Source: Lichenicola sp964247735 (GTDB lineage Bacteria; Pseudomonadota; Alphaproteobacteria; Acetobacterales; Acetobacteraceae). Taken from it: a DNA stretch of 57,310 nucleotides. The stretch covers positions 1-57,310 of the forward strand of contig CAXTVS010000019.1 in NCBI GenBank assembly GCA_964247735.1. The letters run 5' to 3'. Each line of letters starts with the position of its first letter. Position 1 is the first letter of the stretch. Positions 49,645 to 57,310 of the stretch are shown one piece after another. A model generated the notes under the pieces. It did not search any database and had not been told where the DNA came from. It was given only the letters and a program-made list of their open reading frames with translations. Position numbers and translations under genes: made by a program.

Positions 49645-49678
49645 GCCGCGCTTGCGCCGCCGCGCTTGCGCCCCATCT
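49645..49678 (+). promoter_or_regulatory. Candidate heat-shock (RpoH-type) promoter of hslVU, built on a 14-base tandem repeat
   Basis: GCCGCGCTTGCGCC occurs twice in perfect tandem (49645-49658, 49659-49672). The first copy supplies CTTGCGC (49651-49657) as a -35. After 13 bases comes CCCCATCT (49671-49678), which matches the sigma-32 -10 consensus CCCCATNT. hslVU is a classic heat-shock operon. A start of transcription about seven bases on would fall within a few bases of the hslV ATG at 49688. Confidence 0.5.
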
Positions 49679-49687
49679 GCTCCAACC

Positions 49688-50281
49688 ATGCAGATCCACC
49701 CAACCGCCAGTCACGATCCGGTCGGCTGGCACGGAACCACCGTCCTGTGCGTCCGCCGCGGGCCGCAGGTGGCGATGGCCGGCGACGGCCAGGTCACGCT
49801 CGGCCAGACCGTGATCAAGGGCAATGCCCGCAAGGTGCGCCGCATCGGTCCCGGCGGCACCATCCTGTCCGGCTTCGCCGGCGCCACGGCCGACGCCTTC
49901 ACCCTGCTGGAGCGGCTGGAAGCCAAGCTGGAGCGCTATCCCAGCCAGCTCGAGCGCGCCTGCGTGGAGCTGGCCAAGGACTGGCGCACCGACCGCTACC
50001 TGCGCCGGCTGGAGGCGATGATGGCGGTGGCGGACGAGACGCGCGCCTTCACCCTGACCGGCAACGGCGACGTGCTGGAGCCCGAGGACGGGGTGATCGC
50101 GATCGGCTCCGGCGGCAACTATGCGCTTGCCGCCGCGCGCGCCCTGCTCACCGTGGACGGGCTGGACGCCGAGGAGGTCGCCAGGCGCGCGATGCGCATC
50201 GCCGCCGACATCTGCGTCTACACCAACCATTCGCTGATCGTGGAAACGCTGGACGCGTCCGCCGCGCAGGAAACCCGCTGA
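49688..50281 (+). CDS. hslV: ATP-dependent protease subunit HslV (ClpQ)
   Basis: 197 residues. It forms the proteolytic double hexamer that works with HslU. The catalytic Thr is exposed by removal of the leader before WHG-TTVLCVRRG. VAMAGDGQVTLGQTVIKGNARKVRRI, GFAGATADAFTLLERLE, LAKDWRTDRYLRRLEAMM and AIGSGGNYALAAARAL are all highly conserved. The leader (MQIHPTASHDPVG) has the usual alphaproteobacterial length. No ribosome-binding site precedes the ATG. Its stop overlaps the hslU start by one base. Confidence 0.97.
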   Translation: MQIHPTASHDPVGWHGTTVLCVRRGPQVAMAGDGQVTLGQTVIKGNARKVRRIGPGGTILSGFAGATADAFTLLERLEAKLERYPSQLERACVELAKDWRTDRYLRRLEAMMAVADETRAFTLTGNGDVLEPEDGVIAIGSGGNYALAAARALLTVDGLDAEEVARRAMRIAADICVYTNHSLIVETLDASAAQETR

Positions 50282-51600
50282 TGGACGTGCCGACCTACTC
50301 CCCGCGCGAGATCGTGTCGGAGCTCGACCGCTACATCGTCGGCCAGAACGATGCCAAGCGCGCGGTAGCGATCGCCCTGCGCAACCGCTGGCGCCGCGCG
50401 CAGCTGCCCGACGGCATGCGCGACGAGGTGGTGCCGAAGAACATCCTGATGATCGGCCCGACCGGCTGCGGCAAGACCGAGATCGCCCGGCGGCTGGCCA
50501 AGCTGGCGCAGGCGCCGTTCCTCAAGGTGGAAGCGACCAAGTTCACCGAGGTCGGCTACGTCGGCCGCGATGTCGACAGCATCGTGCGCGACCTGGTCGA
50601 GGTCAGCCTGAACATGCTGCGCGAGCTGAAGCGGCGCGACGTGCAGGCGGGTGCGGAAAAGGCGGCGGAGGACCGTCTGGTCGACGCGCTGGTCGGCGCC
50701 ACCGCGTCCGCCGACACCAAGTCCAAGTTCCGCCGCATGCTGCGCGACGGCGAGCTGGAGGGGAAGGAGGTCGAGATCCAGGTGTCCGACGCGCCCGGCT
50801 CGCCGATCGGGCAGATGGACATCCCGGGCGTTCCCGCCGGCAGCGTGATCAACCTCGGCGACATGATGAAGGGGATGTTCGGCAAGCCCGGGCAGCCGCG
50901 CCGCATGACGGTGGAGGCGGCGCGCATAGCCCTGACACGCGAGGAGAGCGACCGGCTGCTGGACAACGACGCGCTGACGCGCGAGGCGGTGGCGCACGCG
51001 CAGGAGCACGGCATCGTCTTCCTCGACGAGATCGACAAGGTCTGCGCCCGCTCCTCCGAGGGCGGGTTCCGCGGCGGCGACGTGTCGCGCGAGGGCGTGC
51101 AGCGCGACCTGCTGCCGCTGATCGAGGGCACCACCGTGTCCACCAAGTACGGGCCGGTGAAGACGGACTACATGCTGTTCATCGCGTCCGGCGCGTTCCA
51201 CCTGGCCAAGCCGTCCGACCTGCTGCCCGAGCTGCAGGGCCGGCTGCCGATCCGCGTCGAGCTGGCGCCGCTGAGCCGCGACGACCTGCGCCGCATCCTG
51301 GTCGAGCCGGAACACTCGCTGCTCAAGCAGTACAGCGCGCTGATGGGCACCGAGAAGGTGGTGCTCGAGTTCTCCGACGATGCGATCGACGCGCTGGCCG
51401 ACCTCGCCGCCGACATCAACGACCGGGTGGAGAACATCGGCGCCCGCCGGCTGGCGACGGTGCTGGAGCGGCTGCTGGAGGACATCTCCTTCACCGCGTC
51501 CGACCGCCCGGGCGACAGCGTGCGCCTGGACGCGGGAGCGGTCCGGGAACGCGTGGCCCCGCTGGCGCAGAAGGGCGACCTGTCCCGCTTCATCCTGTAG
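50281..51600 (+). CDS. hslU: ATP-dependent protease ATPase subunit HslU (ClpY)
   Basis: 439 residues. AAA+ unfoldase that feeds substrates to HslV. YSPREIVSELDRYIVGQNDAKRA is the N-terminal signature. Walker A is GPTGCGKTEIARR, Walker B IVFLDEIDK, and the pore region is EVGYVGRDVDS. The I domain lies at about 110-240. Sensor regions are in DVSREGVQRDLLPLIEG and IGARRLATVLERLLEDISF. The C-terminus DLSRFIL is the docking tail into HslV. Normal length and no odd residues. Confidence 0.97.
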   Translation: MDVPTYSPREIVSELDRYIVGQNDAKRAVAIALRNRWRRAQLPDGMRDEVVPKNILMIGPTGCGKTEIARRLAKLAQAPFLKVEATKFTEVGYVGRDVDSIVRDLVEVSLNMLRELKRRDVQAGAEKAAEDRLVDALVGATASADTKSKFRRMLRDGELEGKEVEIQVSDAPGSPIGQMDIPGVPAGSVINLGDMMKGMFGKPGQPRRMTVEAARIALTREESDRLLDNDALTREAVAHAQEHGIVFLDEIDKVCARSSEGGFRGGDVSREGVQRDLLPLIEGTTVSTKYGPVKTDYMLFIASGAFHLAKPSDLLPELQGRLPIRVELAPLSRDDLRRILVEPEHSLLKQYSALMGTEKVVLEFSDDAIDALADLAADINDRVENIGARRLATVLERLLEDISFTASDRPGDSVRLDAGAVRERVAPLAQKGDLSRFIL

Positions 51601-51626
51601 CGGGGCGCGCCGCGCGTCCGTCTCCG

Positions 51627-53117
51627 CTATGGATCAAGCGGACAGGCGTGCAGCCAGCAGGGAAGATACAGGGACGGTCCTCGGGTCCATCGCCTCGCGG
51701 CCGGCCCTACCGGCCCGTCCCACTGTTGCCCAAGCCCGCCAACGGTGACCTGGCCGGCGAACGGCCGGCGGAGCGCGATCAGCCGCCATCCCTCCTTGTC
51801 GGGAAGCGCCCGGAAGTCGTGGATCCGCTTCATCGGCCCGCGTGCGTCCCGCACAGTGACGTGGCCGAAATAGGCCGCGGCAAATCCCGGTATCGGCCCG
51901 GGGATCTGGATCATCCAGGCCGGTTGCGCGGCCGCCGCCGGGCGGGGCGGGAAACGAAGGTCGATCAGAAGCAGCACCATGGCAAGCGCCGCCAGGGCCG
52001 GGCGGCGTGGCCCGAACGTCAGGGTGCGCAGCAGCAGCATGCCGAGCAGCACCAGACCTGGCATCGTCCACTTGAAGTAGTGGATGTTGTGAAAGCGCCA
52101 GAGCCCGGACGGGAGCAGGTCGACGTAGCAGAAGAAGAGGAGGCAGTAGGCGGCGATCATGACCGCCATCAGCGCGAGCAGGTCGCGCGGCAGACCACGG
52201 GCGATGAAGGGGATTGCCAGCATTCCGCCCAGCCCCGGCACCACCCAGGGCAGCCTTTGCACGATGCCGGCGTCCGACGGGAACCAGGGACGCGGCGCCA
52301 GCAGCAGCAGGTAGGTCTTCCAGCCGGCGCTGTCGAACGCGAAGCCCAGCCCCCTCGAACTGGTCATGTACGGACTTTCGTGCGTGCCGTATATCCCGAG
52401 CCAGAGAGCCGCCTCGGGCACCAGGAGAACAAGAACGCCGGTGGCCAGCGCCGCCAAGTCGCGCGGGCTCAGCATGCGCTTGCGCACCGCCAGGATGGCA
52501 GCCCCTCCGGCCCAGATCGCGACCAGCAGGCCGTCGGTCGGCCGGACAAAGGGAATCGAGGCGGCCAGCGCTCCCAGCACCTGGAAGCGACGCACGCGGG
52601 CGCGGCTGGTGGCGGCCGGGCTGGTCAGCTGCAACGCGGTGATCGCCAGCAACCACCAGATCAGGGCGCTGGACAGGCTGGTGTTCCAGGGCTCCGCCCA
52701 GGCGTTGCGGAGCGCCTCCTGGCCGCAGGTCGCCAGCAGGAAGGACGGCGCCGCCAAGGCGGCCGGCAGCCCGACGCGGGGGGCGAACACCAGGAACGCG
52801 ACGTAGCTCAGCAGCAGGCAGCCGAGGTCCGGCAACAGGAACGGGTGCAGGACGGACAGGCGCGTGAACGGCGCGCCGAGCACCGCGTAGCCGAGCGGAT
52901 ACCAGTGATGCTCCGGCGCCAGATCGGCATGCGCGAGCGATCGCGCCGACATCAGGTATTGCGACTGGTCCCACCACCTCCACCAGCCGAGCGGGGAGCG
53001 GCCGGTGTTGCCGGGCACCGCAGGATTGGAAAGGTAGCTCGACAGGTAGATCGCGACGAGCAGCAGCCCGACCAGGCCGGGAAGCGGGCGGATGCGGCGG
53101 ACCGGAGAACCGGTCAT
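51627..53117 (-). CDS. Polytopic membrane protein, second probable GT-C glycosyltransferase
   Basis: 496 residues with about ten helices. After helix 1 (LPGLVGLLLVAIYLSSYL), the loop contains WWDQSQYLMSARSLAHADL and HHWYPLGYAVLGAPFTRL. This resembles the first periplasmic loop of GT-C enzymes and of the protein at 2650-4134 (YDQPFYLGIAF). A C-terminal soluble part (YFGHVTVRDARGPMKRIHDF; GWRLIALRRPFAGQVT) probably faces the periplasm. ATG 53117 was chosen because it begins right before helix 1. The frame remains open upstream only as antisense of sufE. Sugar and acceptor unknown. Confidence 0.7.
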   Translation of the reverse strand: MTGSPVRRIRPLPGLVGLLLVAIYLSSYLSNPAVPGNTGRSPLGWWRWWDQSQYLMSARSLAHADLAPEHHWYPLGYAVLGAPFTRLSVLHPFLLPDLGCLLLSYVAFLVFAPRVGLPAALAAPSFLLATCGQEALRNAWAEPWNTSLSSALIWWLLAITALQLTSPAATSRARVRRFQVLGALAASIPFVRPTDGLLVAIWAGGAAILAVRKRMLSPRDLAALATGVLVLLVPEAALWLGIYGTHESPYMTSSRGLGFAFDSAGWKTYLLLLAPRPWFPSDAGIVQRLPWVVPGLGGMLAIPFIARGLPRDLLALMAVMIAAYCLLFFCYVDLLPSGLWRFHNIHYFKWTMPGLVLLGMLLLRTLTFGPRRPALAALAMVLLLIDLRFPPRPAAAAQPAWMIQIPGPIPGFAAAYFGHVTVRDARGPMKRIHDFRALPDKEGWRLIALRRPFAGQVTVGGLGQQWDGPVGPAARRWTRGPSLYLPCWLHACPLDP

Positions 53118-53215
53118 TCTGGAGCTTTCGAAGGCTGCGGTGGCGCATCCGCCGCCGATCGGGCGAGACGCGCGACGAGCAAGTGCCGGCTGCGCCGCGG
53201 TGTTCCGGATCCTGG

Positions 53216-53689
53216 TTATTCCGCGGTTCCGGTCGCCGCGCGGGCAGCGCGCTGCACCGCCTTCGCCATCGATGCAATGCCGTTGCCGCGGTTGGTGGAC
53301 AGCGCGTCCAGCAGTCCCAGTTCCTTCAGGAACACCGGGTCGGTGGCGAGGATCTCCTTCGGGCTCCGGCCCGAATACACGCGGAGCAGGAGCGCCACCA
53401 GGCCCGACACGATCGCGGCGTCCGAGGCGCCAGCGAACCGGAGCCGGTCCTCCGCAACCGCCGACTCCATCCACACCTGGCTCTGGCATCCCGGCACGCG
53501 GTGCCGGTCGTCCGCCCACTGCGTCGGGAACGGCGGCAGCGTCCGGCCCAGCTCGATGATGTACTGGTAGCGCTCCATCCAGTCGTCGAACACCGCCAGC
53601 TCGTCGCCGATCGCCGCGATGGCGTCCGCGGCGCTTGCCTCCTCCGGAACGACGAACGGATCGGGCAGGGCGCTGACGAGCTCGGACAT
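53216..53689 (-). CDS. sufE: SufE cysteine-desulfuration accessory protein
   Basis: 157 residues. SufE accepts sulfur from the desulfurase SufS for iron-sulfur cluster assembly. The acceptor is Cys68 in HRVPGCQSQVWME. FDDWMERYQYIIELGRTLPP, FAGASDAAIVSGLVALLLRVYSGRSP and LLDALSTNRGNGIASM are family marks. ATG 53689 was used; an ATG three codons upstream is possible. No other suf gene is adjacent, which is common for stand-alone sufE in alphaproteobacteria. Divergent from the toxin-antitoxin pair. Confidence 0.95.
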   Translation of the reverse strand: MSELVSALPDPFVVPEEASAADAIAAIGDELAVFDDWMERYQYIIELGRTLPPFPTQWADDRHRVPGCQSQVWMESAVAEDRLRFAGASDAAIVSGLVALLLRVYSGRSPKEILATDPVFLKELGLLDALSTNRGNGIASMAKAVQRAARAATGTAE

Positions 53690-53758
53690 GCACCGCATGT
53701 GCGCAGCGCGGTTGGGACAGTCAAGCTGAGCCCGGCCACGCCTTTTTTTCGACGGCGG

Positions 53759-53787
53759 TTGAACTTTCTGCCGTTTGGCAGCATATT
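53759..53787 (+). promoter_or_regulatory. Promoter of the Xre-RES pair with a palindromic operator in its spacer
   Basis: TTGAAC (53759-53764) and CATATT (53782-53787) are separated by exactly 17 bases, a good sigma-70 arrangement. The spacer contains a perfect inverted repeat, CTGCC-GTTT-GGCAG (53768-53781). Xre-type antitoxins normally repress their own operon by binding such palindromes. AGGAGG (53795-53800) lies four bases before the antitoxin ATG. Confidence 0.65.
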
Positions 53788-53804
53788 GAGCGCCAGGAGG
53801 CATC

Positions 53805-54257
53805 ATGCACGCGATCCAGGACAACCGGCCGACGGTGATCCCCATCCCGGTGACCGGCCTCAACCTGTCGGAGCCGGCCACCCGCCTGCGCCTGACGCCG
53901 TCCGCCGTCGAGGGCATGATCCGGCTCGCCGAGCTGTGGCGGCTGAGCACGGAGGAGACCTGCCTGCTTCTGGGCGACATGTCGGAACGCTCCTGGTTCC
54001 GGCTGAAGAAGCAGGGCCGCACCGACCGGACGCTTCGGCTGTCGCAGGACATGCTGACGCGGATCAGCGTGCTGGTCGGCATCTTCAAGGGGTTGCGGCT
54101 GCTGTTCTCCGAGCCGCTGGCCGACGACTGGATCCGCCTGCCGAACCGCGGCCCGCTGTTCGGCGGCCGCTCGCCGCTGGCGGTGGCGATCGAGCGCGGC
54201 ATTCCCGGCATGCTGGAGATACGCAACCACGTCGACGCCCTGCGCGGCGGGCTCTAG
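53805..54257 (+). CDS. Antitoxin of the MbcA/ParS/Xre family
   Basis: 150 residues. An N-terminal helix-turn-helix-like Xre region (SAVEGMIRLAELWRLSTEETC, LLLGDMSERSWFRLKKQG) is followed by the DUF2384/MbcA-ParS toxin-binding domain (MLTRISVLVGIFKGLRLLF, EPLADDWIRLPNRGPLFGGRSP, LAVAIERGIPGMLEIRNHVD). The last motif (ADxWI..PN.G..F.GxSPL) is the hallmark of RES-partner antitoxins. It neutralises the RES toxin encoded three bases downstream and probably represses the operon through the palindrome upstream. Confidence 0.93.
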   Translation: MHAIQDNRPTVIPIPVTGLNLSEPATRLRLTPSAVEGMIRLAELWRLSTEETCLLLGDMSERSWFRLKKQGRTDRTLRLSQDMLTRISVLVGIFKGLRLLFSEPLADDWIRLPNRGPLFGGRSPLAVAIERGIPGMLEIRNHVDALRGGL

Positions 54258-54260
54258 GCG

Positions 54261-55001
54261 ATGGACATGCTCGAGCCGGAGGCCGGGCCCGGCCTGCACG
54301 GCGAGCCGCCGGCGCCGCCGCTCGCCGACATCGCGCAGCGCGACACGGTGCGCCTGATCCCGAGCGGCCGGTTGAAGCCGCCGGTGCTGGCGCCGCTGGC
54401 GGCGACGCCGGAGGCGCTGGACGATCTCGCGGCGCTGGAAGGCGTGACCAACGGCCGGATCCAGGCCTCGGCCAGCGGGCTGCCGGGGCTCGATCCGCGC
54501 GAGCTGGTGTTCGGGCGGCCGAACGACAGCTTCGTCAACGCCGCCTTCACCCATGTCAGGCCGGGCGGCAACCGCTTCAACGACGGACAGCGCGGCGCCT
54601 GGTACTGCGGCTGGGAGGCGCAGACGTCCCTGGGCGAGGTCGCCTACCACCTGACCCGCGAGCTCGACGCCATCGGCCGCTACGACACCCATGTCGACTA
54701 CGCCGAACTGATCGCCGACTTCATCGGCCCGTTCCACGACCTGCGTGGCGCCGGGGAGGCCGAGCGGCGACCGGGCGGGGTGCTGGGCGACGACACCGAA
54801 GCCGCCTACCCGACCGGACAGGTCCTGGCGCGCCGCCTGCAGGCGCTCGGCAGCAACGGGCTGATCTACCCGTCGGTGCGCCACCCGGGCGGCACCTGCC
54901 TGGTCGCGTTCCGGCCGAGCCTGGTGCAGAACCTGCGTCAGGGCGGGTTGTGGCGGCTGACCTGGGCCGGCAGCCGGATCCCGGAGATCACCGTGCCCTG
55001 A
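54261..55001 (+). CDS. RES-domain toxin (NAD+-degrading)
   Basis: 246 residues, the toxin of a RES/Xre pair. Characterised RES toxins deplete NAD+ as phosphorylases or glycohydrolases. The Arg-Glu-Ser motif residues appear as GGNRFNDGQRGAWYC (Arg), QTSLGEVAYHL (Glu) and IYPSVRHPGGTCLVAFRP (Ser). The first ~60 residues (GEPPAPPLADIAQRDTVRLIPS) form an extension seen in longer family members. A second ATG is at 54267. Both genes look intact, so the pair is probably active. It is convergent with the Nth-like gene. Confidence 0.93.
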   Translation: MDMLEPEAGPGLHGEPPAPPLADIAQRDTVRLIPSGRLKPPVLAPLAATPEALDDLAALEGVTNGRIQASASGLPGLDPRELVFGRPNDSFVNAAFTHVRPGGNRFNDGQRGAWYCGWEAQTSLGEVAYHLTRELDAIGRYDTHVDYAELIADFIGPFHDLRGAGEAERRPGGVLGDDTEAAYPTGQVLARRLQALGSNGLIYPSVRHPGGTCLVAFRPSLVQNLRQGGLWRLTWAGSRIPEITVP

Positions 55002-55013
55002 CGGCGCCGCCGT

Positions 55014-55739
55014 TCAGGCCGCCGCCTCGCTCGGTGCGCCGGCGTCGGGGCCATGCAGCCGCTGCCCGAACGGGCACAGGTCGAGCAGCGGGCAGCGTCC
55101 GCAGGCAGGTCCGCGGAAGAAGCAGCAGCGCTGGCCGTGCAGCATCAGCACCTCGTGGTTGTCGTAGATCTGCTGCGCGTCCCAGTCGGCCGGCAGCTGC
55201 GCCGCCAGCACGCGGTGCGACGGGCCCACCGCGAGGGAGGCCGGGATCAAGCCCGTGCGGATCGCCACCCGGTGGTGGTGGCTGTCCACCGGAAGTGCTG
55301 GCCGGCGCAGGGTGCTGAAGCTGAGCACCGCGGCGCTGGTCTTCGGCCCGATCCCCGGCAGCCGCTCCAGCCAGGCGCGTGCCTCCTCCACGGTCAGGTC
55401 GGCCAGGAAGTCGAGCGTCAGGGTGCCGCGCTCCGACCCGATCGCGCGCAGGATCGCCTGGATCCGCGGTGCCTTCTGTTCCGGCCAGGTGGCGCGCGCG
55501 ATCGCCGCCTCGACCTCGGCCACAGGTGCTCCCGCCACCTCGGCCCAGTCCGGGAACCGGGCCCGCAGCCCCTTGAAGGCGGCACCGCTGTCGGCGTTGC
55601 GGGTGCGGTGCGACAGCAGCGAGCTGACCAGCTCGCTCAGCGGGTCGAGCGCGTGGAAGTAGCCGATCGGACAGCCATAGGCCCGGCACAGCCGGTGGTG
55701 GATCTCCAGCACCTTGTCCCGCAGGTCCATCGGCATCAT
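55014..55739 (-). CDS. Endonuclease III-like DNA glycosylase
   Basis: 241 residues of the HhH-GPD superfamily. The helix-hairpin-helix with catalytic Lys is LERLPGIGPKTSAAVLSFS, and the catalytic Asp is in LPVDSHHHRVAIR. The C-terminal [4Fe-4S] ligands follow C-x6-C-x2-C-x5-C (CFFRGPACGRCPLLDLC), the spacing of Nth. The N-terminal part (SLLSHRTRNADSGAAFKGL) differs from classical Nth (usually SAQxTD). It therefore belongs to a second Nth-like group, and a bacterium like this probably has a separate nth. It repairs oxidised pyrimidines by family analogy. Divergent from uvrB over 115 bases. Confidence 0.9.
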   Translation of the reverse strand: MMPMDLRDKVLEIHHRLCRAYGCPIGYFHALDPLSELVSSLLSHRTRNADSGAAFKGLRARFPDWAEVAGAPVAEVEAAIARATWPEQKAPRIQAILRAIGSERGTLTLDFLADLTVEEARAWLERLPGIGPKTSAAVLSFSTLRRPALPVDSHHHRVAIRTGLIPASLAVGPSHRVLAAQLPADWDAQQIYDNHEVLMLHGQRCCFFRGPACGRCPLLDLCPFGQRLHGPDAGAPSEAAA

Positions 55740-55854
55740 CCGGTCGCGGCGCGATGGCCGGTCCGACCGACAGCGCCGGGAGGAGGAGCGGGTTCCCGGT
55801 CCGGCACGGGCGAATGTTCTTGCTGCGGCCGTGCCCGATCGCCACCTTGGGGGC

Positions 55855-57310
55855 ATGTCGACGACGCTGCAGAAGATCGCCCCGAAGGCCTCGAAACCGG
55901 CGCGCGCGCCGCGGCCGACCAACCTCGACACCGACATGTTCCTGCCCGAGCGCCAGGCCGCGAAGCCCAAGACCCGGCAGCTCAAGGTGGTGTCCCCGTA
56001 CGAGCCGGCCGGCGACCAGCCGACGGCGATCCGGGAGCTGGTCGCCGGCATCGAGTCGGGCGAGCGCGACCAGGTGCTGCTGGGCGTCACCGGCTCGGGC
56101 AAGACCTTCACCATGGCCAAGGTGATCGAGGCGGTGCAGAAGCCGACCCTGATCCTGGCGCCGAACAAGACGCTGGCGGCCCAGCTCTACGGCGAGATGA
56201 AGCAGTTCTTCCCCGACAACGCGGTGGAGTACTTCGTTTCCTACTACGACTACTACCAGCCCGAAGCCTACGTGCCGCGCTCCGACACCTACATCGAGAA
56301 GGACAGCGCGATCAACGAGCAGATCGACCGCATGCGCCACGCCGCCACCCAGGCGCTGCTGGAGCGCAACGACGTGGTGATCGTGGCGTCGGTGTCCTGC
56401 ATCTACGGCATCGGCTCGGTCGAGACCTATTCGCGCATGGTGGTGAAGATGCAGGTGGGCGGCGCCATCGCCCGCGACACCCTGGTCAAGGCGCTGGTCG
56501 AGCAGCAGTACCGGCGCAACGACGCCGGCTTCGCCCGCGGCACCTTCCGCGTGCGCGGCGAGACCGTCGACGTGTTCCCGGTGCAGAACGAGGACCGCGC
56601 CTGGCGGATCTGCCTGTTCGGCGACGAGATCGAGAGCATCGTCGAGTTCGACCCGCTGACCGGCGAGAAGACCGCAGACCTCGACGAGATCCACGTCTAC
56701 GCCAACAGCCACTACGTGACGCCGCGCCCGACGCTGAACCAGGCGACGGTGCTGATCAAGCAGGAGCTGCGCGAGCGGCTCGACGAGTTCACCGCCAACG
56801 GCAAGCTGCTGGAAGCCGAGCGGCTGCAGCAGCGCTGCACCTTCGACCTGGAGATGATCGAGACCACCGGCGCCTGCAAGGGAATCGAGAACTATTCCCG
56901 CTACCTGTCGGGCCGGCAGCCCGGCGAGCCGCCGCCGACGCTGTTCGAGTACCTGCCCGAGGACGCGCTGCTGATCGTGGACGAGAGCCACGTCACCGTG
57001 CCGCAGATCGGCGGCATGGAGCGCGGCGACCATGCCCGCAAGTCGATCCTGAGCGAGTTCGGCTTCCGCCTGCCGTCCTGCCTCGACAACCGCCCGCTGC
57101 GCTTCGAGGAGTGGGAGCGCTTCCGCCCGCAGACCATCCACGTCAGCGCCACGCCCGGCCCGTGGGAGCTGGACCGGGTGCAGGGCGTGTTCGCCGAGCA
57201 GGTGATCCGTCCCACGGGCCTGATCGACCCGGTGACCGAGATCCGTCCGGTGGAACGGCAGGTGGACGACCTGCTGGCCGAGTGCCGGGTGGTGATCGGC
57301 CGCGGCGGCC
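55855..57310 (+). CDS. uvrB: Excinuclease ABC subunit B, 5' part
   Basis: Open to the right edge: about 485 of the usual ~700 or more residues are present. UvrB verifies DNA damage passed on by UvrA and positions UvrC. Walker A is LLGVTGSGKTFTMAKV. LILAPNKTLAAQLYGEM, the beta-hairpin YFVSYYDYYQPEAYVPRSDTY, ASVSCIYGIG, Walker B LLIVDESHVTVPQIGGM and IHVSATPGPWEL are canonical. An N-terminal extension of about 45 basic residues (APKASKPARAPRPT) before QLKVVSPYEPAGDQP is usual in this class. The ATG at 55855 follows a weak GGGGG. I found no SOS box upstream. Confidence 0.97.
   Translation, partial: MSTTLQKIAPKASKPARAPRPTNLDTDMFLPERQAAKPKTRQLKVVSPYEPAGDQPTAIRELVAGIESGERDQVLLGVTGSGKTFTMAKVIEAVQKPTLILAPNKTLAAQLYGEMKQFFPDNAVEYFVSYYDYYQPEAYVPRSDTYIEKDSAINEQIDRMRHAATQALLERNDVVIVASVSCIYGIGSVETYSRMVVKMQVGGAIARDTLVKALVEQQYRRNDAGFARGTFRVRGETVDVFPVQNEDRAWRICLFGDEIESIVEFDPLTGEKTADLDEIHVYANSHYVTPRPTLNQATVLIKQELRERLDEFTANGKLLEAERLQQRCTFDLEMIETTGACKGIENYSRYLSGRQPGEPPPTLFEYLPEDALLIVDESHVTVPQIGGMERGDHARKSILSEFGFRLPSCLDNRPLRFEEWERFRPQTIHVSATPGPWELDRVQGVFAEQVIRPTGLIDPVTEIRPVERQVDDLLAECRVVIGRGG

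Noticed and set aside
55740..55854. LexA (SOS) box upstream of uvrB
   Set aside because: Two GTTC words (55792 and 55816) are 24 bases apart, not the GTTC-N7-GTTC spacing of alphaproteobacterial LexA sites, and no CTGT-N8-ACAG site is present. An imperfectly spaced inverted repeat (GGCACGG/CCGTGCC, 55803-55835) is probably chance.
54988..57141. A 717-codon open frame on the minus strand
   Set aside because: It lies antisense to uvrB and partly to the Nth-like gene, with repetitive Leu/Asp/His composition and no domain. uvrB on the other strand is unambiguous.
1..57310. CRISPR arrays, tRNA/rRNA genes, insertion sequences, prophage genes
   Set aside because: No regularly spaced direct repeats, no cloverleaf or rRNA-like segments, and no transposase, integrase or phage structural proteins were recognised on either strand.

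Overview
The window is about 57 kb of very GC-rich (roughly 70% or more), gene-dense DNA. It has many 4-base ATGA/GTGA gene overlaps and frequent GTG starts. Gene content (PhaR, BluB/CobC/CobD, DUF2125, HolC, SufE, HslVU, FtsEX followed by YdcF and PlsC, an MJ0042 zinc-ribbon protein) points to an alphaproteobacterial chromosome, most likely Rhodospirillales/Acetobacteraceae. That placement is inferred from gene families and style; no rRNA is present. I see no tRNA, rRNA, insertion sequence, prophage or CRISPR array.

Layout. 1-12.3 kb: a hybrid histidine kinase, a GT-C type membrane glycosyltransferase, an Smr protein, an iron-sulfur (6-4) photolyase, a MetX-like hydrolase, three cobalamin genes (bluB, cobD, cobC), HolC and an aldo/keto reductase. 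12.4-19.0 kb: six translationally coupled genes (B-C-E-F-G-I order of hydrogenase-4/formate hydrogenlyase). They encode an energy-converting-hydrogenase-related (Ehr) complex. 19-34.9 kb: lipid and envelope genes (pssA, psd, plsC, ydcF, ftsX, ftsE, an LpxH-like phosphatase with a glycosyltransferase, a diacylglycerol kinase-like gene), with glyoxalase II, GST, an alcohol dehydrogenase and phaR in between.

35-36.7 kb: two unrecognised genes and a VOC protein. 36.7-47.5 kb: one long operon for a Wsp-like chemosensory array (CheW, CheR-TPR, CheW, MCP, CheA-REC, CheB). It ends in two response-regulator/histidine-kinase fusions, where the classic Wsp operon has a diguanylate cyclase. 47.5-57.3 kb: an unusual two-domain hydrolase, a single-domain response regulator, hslVU, a second GT-C membrane protein, sufE, a RES/Xre toxin-antitoxin pair, an Nth-like DNA glycosylase and the 5' part of uvrB.

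The best candidate for an undescribed system is the Ehr cluster. The open frames are intact and tightly coupled, and the small subunit keeps four cluster-ligating cysteines. The large subunit lacks every paired cysteine that could hold Ni-Fe. The membrane subunits appear to have lost the lysines, histidines and glutamates normally used for proton translocation. The second candidate is the Wsp-like array rewired to two kinases. Residue comparisons are from memory of the families, not from a computed alignment.
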